Below, piece by piece: positions 44,398 to 49,161 of a stretch of 49,161 nucleotides of DNA (positions within the stretch are counted from its first letter, which is position 1; every line of letters starts with the position of its first letter). The stretch comes from Calothrix sp. MO_167.B42. GTDB lineage: Bacteria > Cyanobacteriota > Cyanobacteriia > Cyanobacteriales > Nostocaceae. The stretch lies in contig JASJCX010000018.1 in NCBI GenBank assembly GCA_030065255.1, positions 1 to 49,161 of the forward strand, read 5' to 3'. Under the pieces are notes generated by a model. That model made no database searches and had not been told where the DNA came from. It was given only the letters and a program-made list of their open reading frames with translations. Made by a program: the position numbers and the translations under genes.

Positions 44398-44715
44398 TTA
44401 TGCCTGTGAGTCTTTTTCTGATTCTGGTTCTATTTTTGCTTGCAGGCGCTGCAATTCTTCTGGTGAAAGTTCATCCAAGCGTTTTTGCAAGAAAGCTTGT
44501 TCATACTCATCCCGTTGTTGATGGTAGGTCATTTTATTGTTCACGGCACGAAATACATAGGTAAATAACCAACCTATCAATCCAAACACAAGCAACGCTT
44601 GGCTCCATATTCCAGCATTTTGGCTATCTAAACCAACTAACTGCAATAAAACATACACCAAGCCGCCCGCAACAAAAACGCCGAAAACAATTCCAATAGC
44701 GTCAATACGTCGCAT
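44398..44715 (-). CDS. DUF3007 family membrane protein
   Basis: A 105-residue protein with two membrane helices (about 5-25, AIGIVFGVFVAGGLVYVLLQL, and 38-58, ALLVFGLIGWLFTYVFRAV) and a Glu-rich tail (LDELSPEELQRLQAK). The conserved N-terminus MRRIDAIGI fixes the start at 44715; the in-frame TTG at 44733 is less likely. Function unknown, but it is consistently placed between ndhL and trpA in cyanobacteria; a photosynthetic membrane role is inferred. Confidence 0.8.
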   Translation of the reverse strand: MRRIDAIGIVFGVFVAGGLVYVLLQLVGLDSQNAGIWSQALLVFGLIGWLFTYVFRAVNNKMTYHQQRDEYEQAFLQKRLDELSPEELQRLQAKIEPESEKDSQA

Positions 44716-44739
44716 GAGAAAATGACCTACCAATATTAA

Positions 44740-44952
44740 TTACACTTCAATTTGTCGTCGCTGGGGTCGAATATTGACAAACGGCGACAGGAGCAATAAG
44801 CCGGGGAAGAAGAAAAATACTAAAAAGTACATAAATCCCCGTTCAATGGAGCTAACTACGTACCACCGCAACTTGAGGTAAAACAATACGGCTACGGGTA
44901 GTACCAGTAGATAAGCTCCAGCCAACATTAAATAGAGTAATGCTACAACCAT
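44740..44952 (-). CDS. ndhL: NAD(P)H dehydrogenase-like complex subunit L
   Basis: Small subunit of the cyanobacterial NDH-1 complex in the thylakoid membrane, used in respiration, cyclic electron flow and CO2 uptake. The 70-residue protein has two membrane helices (about 3-23 and 40-58) and the family features [18 protein letters not shown] and a basic end. The ATG start gives complete family length. Its upstream region contains the G-rich tandem repeat (45032-45130). Confidence 0.92.
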   Translation of the reverse strand: MVVALLYLMLAGAYLLVLPVAVLFYLKLRWYVVSSIERGFMYFLVFFFFPGLLLLSPFVNIRPQRRQIEV

Positions 44953-45031
44953 ACTTTTGTCTCTTAGTCTACAAGGTCAACGGGCATCTTGTTCCCATGA
45001 TAGGCTGATGCACCGAGTTAGGGAAGGGGGA

Positions 45032-45130
45032 GTGTGGGGAGTGTGGGAGGTGTGGGAGGTGTGGGAGGTGTGGGGAGTGTGGGGAGTGTGGGGAGTGTGG
45101 GGAGTGTGGGGAGTGTGGGAAGTGTGGGGA
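45032..45130. repeat. G-rich 9-bp tandem repeat (11 units) upstream of ndhL
   Basis: Eleven tandem nonamers, GTGTGGGGA or GTGTGGGAG (one GTGTGGGAA). Runs of three to four G spaced by 5-6 bases could fold as G-quadruplexes on the plus strand. It starts 80 bases upstream of the ndhL ATG. Short related pieces occur at 18327-18347. Confidence 0.9.
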
Positions 45131-45249
45131 GGAGTGATGGAGGGATGCTTTGTCTTCACAGGTTTCTCATTTTTTTCATCTAAAATTAGAAGTAGGGGTC
45201 AAGGAGAATTTAGAATGAAGAATTTAGAATGAAGAATTTAGAATTATTA

Positions 45250-45345
45250 CCCCATAGATGAATCGAGGGGCTTGAAATCAGGAAAATATTTTTTCTCTCC
45301 ACGGATGAATACGGGGGCTTGTATCCAATTTTTTTTGGTCAATCA
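45250..45345 (-). mobile_element. Twin-hairpin mini-element, copy 2 (IS605-derived PATE/MITE)
   Basis: Read on the minus strand: TGATTGACC, A-rich, GGATACAAGCCCCCG...ATCCGTGG, then CAAGCCCCT...ATGGGG. It is homologous to 42281-42383 along its whole length, on the opposite strand. Confidence 0.6.
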
Positions 45346-45469
45346 ATTGTGGATTTATTCCATGAACAAATTCGGATGCTTCAGACATTTTTCAATTCCC
45401 AATTTTAAATCTTCAGTCCAAAATTGAAAATTGAAAATCTAAAATTCGGTAAAAATGGAGGCTAGTATT

Positions 45470-46075
45470 ATGGATACTAGTAAAAAAGTAGTTGGGATTG
45501 TTGGTAGCTATCGCAAAAATGGATTTATTGATACTGCGATCGCTCAAATTTTAGCATCAGCTGAACATCAAGGGGCAGAAACTCAAAAAATTTATCTCCA
45601 AGACCAACATATTGAATTTTGTACCAATTGTCGCGCCTGTATGCAAGAACCAGGAACCCAGAGGGGTAAATGTGTTCTAGAGGATGATATGGACGGGGTT
45701 TTACAAACCATTGAAAGTGCTGATTCCCTTGTGATTGGCGCACCTGTGAATTGTGGTAATGTAAATGCACTAACGCGCAGATTCTTAGAACGGTGTGCCT
45801 GCTATGGGTATTGGCCTTGGGATACACCTGCACCTAAGATGAGAAATCCGACAATCAGGAAAAAAGCCGTTCTCGTCTTATCCAGTGCTGCACCAGCTTT
45901 AATGGCTAGGTGGTTGACAGGAGCCCTTGGCGCATTAAAAAATTTAGCAAAGATGCTAGGGGCAAAACCCATTGGTGTATTATGGATTGGCTTGGCTAAT
46001 TCCCAAGAAGCAGAACTTTCTGACAAGGATAAAAAGCAAGCACAGCAATTAGGACAGAAATTAGCAGTTGCATAA
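45470..46075 (+). CDS. Flavodoxin-like NAD(P)H-dependent FMN reductase
   Basis: A 201-residue flavodoxin-fold protein. The FMN phosphate loop is GIVGSYRKNG (9-18), the conserved GAPVNCGNVN region follows at about 90-99, and CTNCRACM (about 47-54) is typical of reductases carrying extra cysteines (possible metal or iron-sulphur site). The ATG at 45470 has GGAGG nine bases upstream; the ATG at 45455 includes that site and is less likely. Probably cytoplasmic; substrate unknown. It is the only plus-strand gene in this part. Confidence 0.82.
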   Translation: MDTSKKVVGIVGSYRKNGFIDTAIAQILASAEHQGAETQKIYLQDQHIEFCTNCRACMQEPGTQRGKCVLEDDMDGVLQTIESADSLVIGAPVNCGNVNALTRRFLERCACYGYWPWDTPAPKMRNPTIRKKAVLVLSSAAPALMARWLTGALGALKNLAKMLGAKPIGVLWIGLANSQEAELSDKDKKQAQQLGQKLAVA

Positions 46076-46183
46076 CCAATTACTTCTTTTTATCTTTGCG
46101 ACTATCCTGGGTCAAGCCCTTCGGGTTGCGCCATTTGCTTTATGCCGGGAAACCCGTCCACTGCGTGAGACATCTTAAACCCA

Positions 46184-47047
46184 TCACTCCCCATATTTCT
46201 CTTCCAATTCTTGATATTGAGGAATACCAATAAATTCCTTAAATTCCTCAAAATTCACCATATTGTCAAAATCCGCCGTAGTTCCCCGCTTCTTCAAACC
46301 CTCGAAACAAGCTGTCATCACCTGGGTAACTGCAAGTAAAGCCGAAACGGCGAAAAAGACAACCTTAAACCCCATCTGTTGCAATTGGGATGCAGAAAGT
46401 TGGGGAGTTTTCCCACCTTCAATCACATTAGCCACCAATGGTACATCAGGAAAAGCTTGAGCGATCGCTTCTAATTCTGCCACAGATTGGGGTGCTTCCA
46501 CAAATAATACATCTGCACCAGCCTGAATATAAGCCCGTCCCCGACGTATCGCCTCATCCAAACCCAGGTTCGCCCTCGCATCAGTGCGAGCAATAATTAC
46601 CAAACCACTATCACCACGGGCATCAACTGCTGCCCGTATTTTCCCCATATGCTCTGTCATTGGTATAACCTGCTTACCCTCAAAATGACCGCATTTTTTT
46701 GGCCATTCCTGATCCTCCAGAATCACCCCTGCAATCCCCAACTGCACAGCATCTTTCACAGTGCGGATTACATTTAAAGCATTCCCATAGCCTGTATCAC
46801 AATCAGCAATCAGGGGGATATTTACAGACTGAGCAATTCGCCCCACACTGTAAAGCATTTCCGTAGCAGTGAGGAAACCATAATCTGGTAAACCCAAGGT
46901 AGAAGCAGCAATGCCAAAACCACTGCTAGCGATGACTTCAAAGCCTGCATTTTTAGCTAATTTTGCTCCCAAACAGTCATAGATACCAGGAATAACTATT
47001 ATCTCAGGGCGTTCGAGTAATTGTCGCAGTTTTTGTCCAGGATGCAT
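46184..47047 (-). CDS. Isocitrate lyase/PEP mutase superfamily protein
   Basis: A 287-residue (beta/alpha)8 enzyme. Metal-binding DCDTGYG (82-88), EDQ (111-113) and the catalytic cysteine in KKCGH (117-121) match the superfamily signature. The length fits 2-methylisocitrate lyase, dimethylmalate lyase or oxaloacetate-decarboxylase-like members rather than classical isocitrate lyase. No methylcitrate pathway genes lie near, so the substrate is unassigned. Same strand as trpB, separated by a repeat-rich 175-bp gap. Confidence 0.85.
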   Translation of the reverse strand: MHPGQKLRQLLERPEIIVIPGIYDCLGAKLAKNAGFEVIASSGFGIAASTLGLPDYGFLTATEMLYSVGRIAQSVNIPLIADCDTGYGNALNVIRTVKDAVQLGIAGVILEDQEWPKKCGHFEGKQVIPMTEHMGKIRAAVDARGDSGLVIIARTDARANLGLDEAIRRGRAYIQAGADVLFVEAPQSVAELEAIAQAFPDVPLVANVIEGGKTPQLSASQLQQMGFKVVFFAVSALLAVTQVMTACFEGLKKRGTTADFDNMVNFEEFKEFIGIPQYQELEEKYGE

Positions 47048-47161
47048 TTATTTAGTTTGTAGTTTGTAATTCTTAATTTGCAAGTAGTTATTGAAGATGG
47101 CAAGAATAGAGGAAGTAGAGGAATGTGGGGAGAAGGAGAAGAAATTTTATTTAATTCCCAA

Positions 47162-47216
47162 CAGTAAACAGTCAACCGTCAACTGTCAACTGTCAACCGT
47201 CAACTGTCAACCGTTA
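47162..47216. repeat. GTCAACC/GTCAACT heptad tract
   Basis: About seven heptads (GTCAACT and GTCAACC) just downstream of the trpB stop. Confidence 0.8.
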
Positions 47217-47221
47217 TTTCT

Positions 47222-48460
47222 TCAGTGGGAATTCAAAATCTTCGCAACTGTCTGCACATCCTTATCACCCCGTCCAGAACAGTTAATGATAATCCGGGGA
47301 CTACCTTCCAACTGAGGACAAAGGGTTTCCAAATAGGCGATGGCATGGGATGTTTCTAAAGCAGGGATAATCCCTTCTAACTGGGACAATCTCTGGAAGG
47401 CTGCTAAAGCTTCAGCATCGGTAACGCTGTAATATTCAGCCCGTCCCAATTCTTTCAAATAGCTGTGTTCCGGACCCACCCCAGGATAGTCTAAGCCAGC
47501 ACTAATGGAATGGGGTTCAATTACTTGTCCCTCTTTATCTTGCAACAAGTAACTCATGGCTCCATGCAATACACCAATCCGTCCTTTTGTCAAGGTTGCA
47601 GCGTGCTTTTCTGTATTTACCCCTTCTCCAGCGGCTTCTACGCCAATCAATCGCACAGAAGGTTCCCTGACAAATTCGTGAAATAGTCCCATGGCATTGG
47701 AGCCACCGCCCACACAAGCCATGAGGATGTCAGGTAAACCACCCCATTTTTCCCTGGCTTGGGCGCGGGTTTCCTCTCCAATTACCGCATGGAAATCCCT
47801 GACTATCATGGGGTAGGGATGGGGCCCAGCTACGGAACCGAGGATGTAGTGGGTTGATTCCACATTGGTTACCCAATCTCTAATGGCTTGGGAAGTAGCA
47901 TCTTTGAGGGTTCCTGTACCAGCAGCAACTGGGCATACTTCCGCACCCATGAGGCGCATTCTAAACACGTTCAAGGCTTGGCGTTCCATGTCATGCACGC
48001 CCATGTAGATGACGCATTCTAGACCAAATCGAGCGCAAACTGTCGCCGTTGCGACTCCGTGCTGTCCGGCTCCAGTTTCGGCGATGATGCGTTGTTTACC
48101 CATGCGTTTTGCCAGTAGTACCTGACCGATGGCATTATTAATTTTGTGGGCTCCAGTATGATTTAAGTCTTCACGTTTTAAGTAAATTTGCGGTCCGCTA
48201 CCATCAGGACGGGCATAGTGAGCAGTGAGACGTTCGGCAAAATATAAAGGTGTAGCCCGCCCGACATAATCCTGAAGTAAATCTTGTAATTCAGCTTGAA
48301 ATTGAGGATCTTGGCGGTATTGCTGGTAAGCTGTTTCTAATTCCGCTAAGGCAGGCATGAGGGTTTCAGGCACATACTTACCGCCAAAGCGTCCAAAACG
48401 TCCTTGGGAATCGGGATTTTGGGTATTTGTAGAATCAGGTGAAAGGGGAGTTGTAGTCAC
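47222..48460 (-). CDS. trpB: Tryptophan synthase beta subunit
   Basis: PLP enzyme joining indole and serine to tryptophan; partner of TrpA. The 412-residue protein has the PLP lysine in [10 protein letters not shown] (K106), the GGGSNAMG phosphate loop (about 253) and a C-terminal NCSGRGDKD. The start is a GTG (48460), giving the common MTTTPLSP N-terminus; the ribosome site is weak. It is not adjacent to trpA. Confidence 0.96.
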   Translation of the reverse strand: MTTTPLSPDSTNTQNPDSQGRFGRFGGKYVPETLMPALAELETAYQQYRQDPQFQAELQDLLQDYVGRATPLYFAERLTAHYARPDGSGPQIYLKREDLNHTGAHKINNAIGQVLLAKRMGKQRIIAETGAGQHGVATATVCARFGLECVIYMGVHDMERQALNVFRMRLMGAEVCPVAAGTGTLKDATSQAIRDWVTNVESTHYILGSVAGPHPYPMIVRDFHAVIGEETRAQAREKWGGLPDILMACVGGGSNAMGLFHEFVREPSVRLIGVEAAGEGVNTEKHAATLTKGRIGVLHGAMSYLLQDKEGQVIEPHSISAGLDYPGVGPEHSYLKELGRAEYYSVTDAEALAAFQRLSQLEGIIPALETSHAIAYLETLCPQLEGSPRIIINCSGRGDKDVQTVAKILNSH

Positions 48461-48922
48461 GGATTAGTTAAAATAACGGCATAAGAATAATTTTAGAACC
48501 GACGGGAAGGTTATGGGACAAATACAAAAATACCATCATTGTTGTTCTTAGCTATGGCTAGTATAAATAAATAAACACATTTTATACAAAAAATATTTAA
48601 TTTTAATAATATCAATCTAGTTAAAAACTGGGTTTTTAATTTTGTCTATATAAATTAGAAATTCTGATTCTGTAATGCCAATCAAGAACAATTTATTTTC
48701 TCAGTCGGTTGTAACTTAGGAACAATTGAGCAATGAACATAAAGGTTATGTCCTGGTAAATTTACTTGGTATTGTCGATTCATATTTGACTAAAAGACCT
48801 AACAAAAAAATAGAAGTTGACTTTGGAGAGTAAAAGGAAAGAAAAATTTTTCTGTTGAGTCTTCTGTCATGGTGTATGAAAGTAGATGACGGTTACCGTT
48901 AATGATTATTCCCATAAGGATA
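48461..48922. other. Divergent spacer between trpB and the last gene
   Basis: About 460 bp, AT-rich, no recognisable repeat, RNA gene or operator. It should contain two divergent promoters. Confidence 0.5.
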
Positions 48923-49161
48923 ATGTCTCATAATTGTCTTGCAAATATTTACAATTATCTGAAAATTTCAGATAAAATTGCTACTTCTGGGCAGCCTGAT
49001 AAGGAAGATTTTGCCATGATTAAGAGAGCAGGATATCAGTTAATTATTAATTTAGCAATGTCTGATTCTCCTGATGCTCTACTTGATGAAAAAGAAATTG
49101 TTGAAGCAGCAGGTATGGAATATATACATATTCCTGTAGTTTGGGATAATCCTTTGATTGA
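48923..49161 (+). CDS. Protein tyrosine phosphatase-like protein (partial, cut by the window edge)
   Basis: The first ~79 residues are visible. IYNYLKISDKIATSGQPDKEDF and GYQLIINLAM followed by IHIPVVWDNP match the start of the DSP/beta-lactamase-hydrolase-like phosphatase group (TIGR01244-type), whose catalytic HCxxxxR would lie beyond the window. The ATG at 48923 is preceded by AAGGA only two bases away; an in-frame ATG at 48902 is an alternative, so the start is uncertain. Confidence 0.65.
   Translation, partial: MSHNCLANIYNYLKISDKIATSGQPDKEDFAMIKRAGYQLIINLAMSDSPDALLDEKEIVEAAGMEYIHIPVVWDNPLI

Noticed and set aside
44957-45232. Long open frames on both strands across the G-rich array (WGVWEVW and HTPHTPH repeats)
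   Set aside because: The frames exist only because the 9-bp repeat has a multiple-of-three period and no stop; no start context or family.

Overview
The window looks like chromosome from a filamentous, probably heterocyst-forming cyanobacterium (Nostocales-like). The evidence is the many HIP1 octamers (GCGATCGC), the heptanucleotide tandem repeats between genes (GTTGACA, GAGTTAA, TTCGGTG, TTATTAC families) and typically cyanobacterial genes: cytochrome c6, ho1, ndhL next to a DUF3007 gene and trpA, a ClpC of cyanobacterial type, and a geranylgeranyl-reductase-like flavoprotein. Gene order is mosaic: short operons separated by repeat-rich spacers. No rRNA, tRNA, CRISPR array or prophage was seen.

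Layout. 1-5 kb: GNAT acetyltransferase, cytochrome c6, a secreted TPR protein, a small conserved protein, a HugZ-like protein, a CHAT-protease remnant and a coiled-coil tail-anchored protein. 5-16.5 kb: cobL, a geranylgeranyl-reductase-family flavoprotein, a DUF4231 membrane protein, pyrH-frr (overlapping, with a GTG start for frr), a thioredoxin-like protein, an alpha/beta hydrolase, an LCP-family cell-envelope protein and an AI-2E/PerM exporter-like protein. 16.7-24 kb: a serpin lipoprotein frameshifted in an A10 tract, a solitary IS200/IS605-type tnpB, a Wzc-like tyrosine autokinase and a nucleotide-sugar epimerase (an exopolysaccharide-related patch). 24-36 kb: clpC, an Asp/Glu-racemase-like gene with a decayed IS5 copy and a LysE-type exporter, a TonB-like protein with internal repeats, cobI, glmM, ho1 and cobW. 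36-41 kb is the most accessory-looking part: an ABC-type ATPase overlapping a DUF4276 (possibly TOPRIM-like) gene, then a pentapeptide-repeat membrane protein and a lipase-like hydrolase. 41-49 kb: small hypotheticals, trpA-DUF3007-ndhL, a flavodoxin-like reductase, an isocitrate-lyase-family protein, trpB, and the start of a phosphatase-like gene cut by the window edge.

Functional links. cobL, cobI and cobW belong to cobalamin synthesis but are scattered. trpA and trpB encode the two tryptophan synthase subunits and lie about 3 kb apart. ho1 (bilin supply) and cytochrome c6 serve photosynthesis. The wzc-like gene and the epimerase fit capsule or exopolysaccharide export. The best candidate for a little-described system is the ATPase/DUF4276 pair, which resembles two-gene OLD-like or PARIS-like defence modules in architecture; that reading is inference. 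Several families of palindromic mini-elements (MITE-like and IS605-derived twin hairpins) occupy the spacers.
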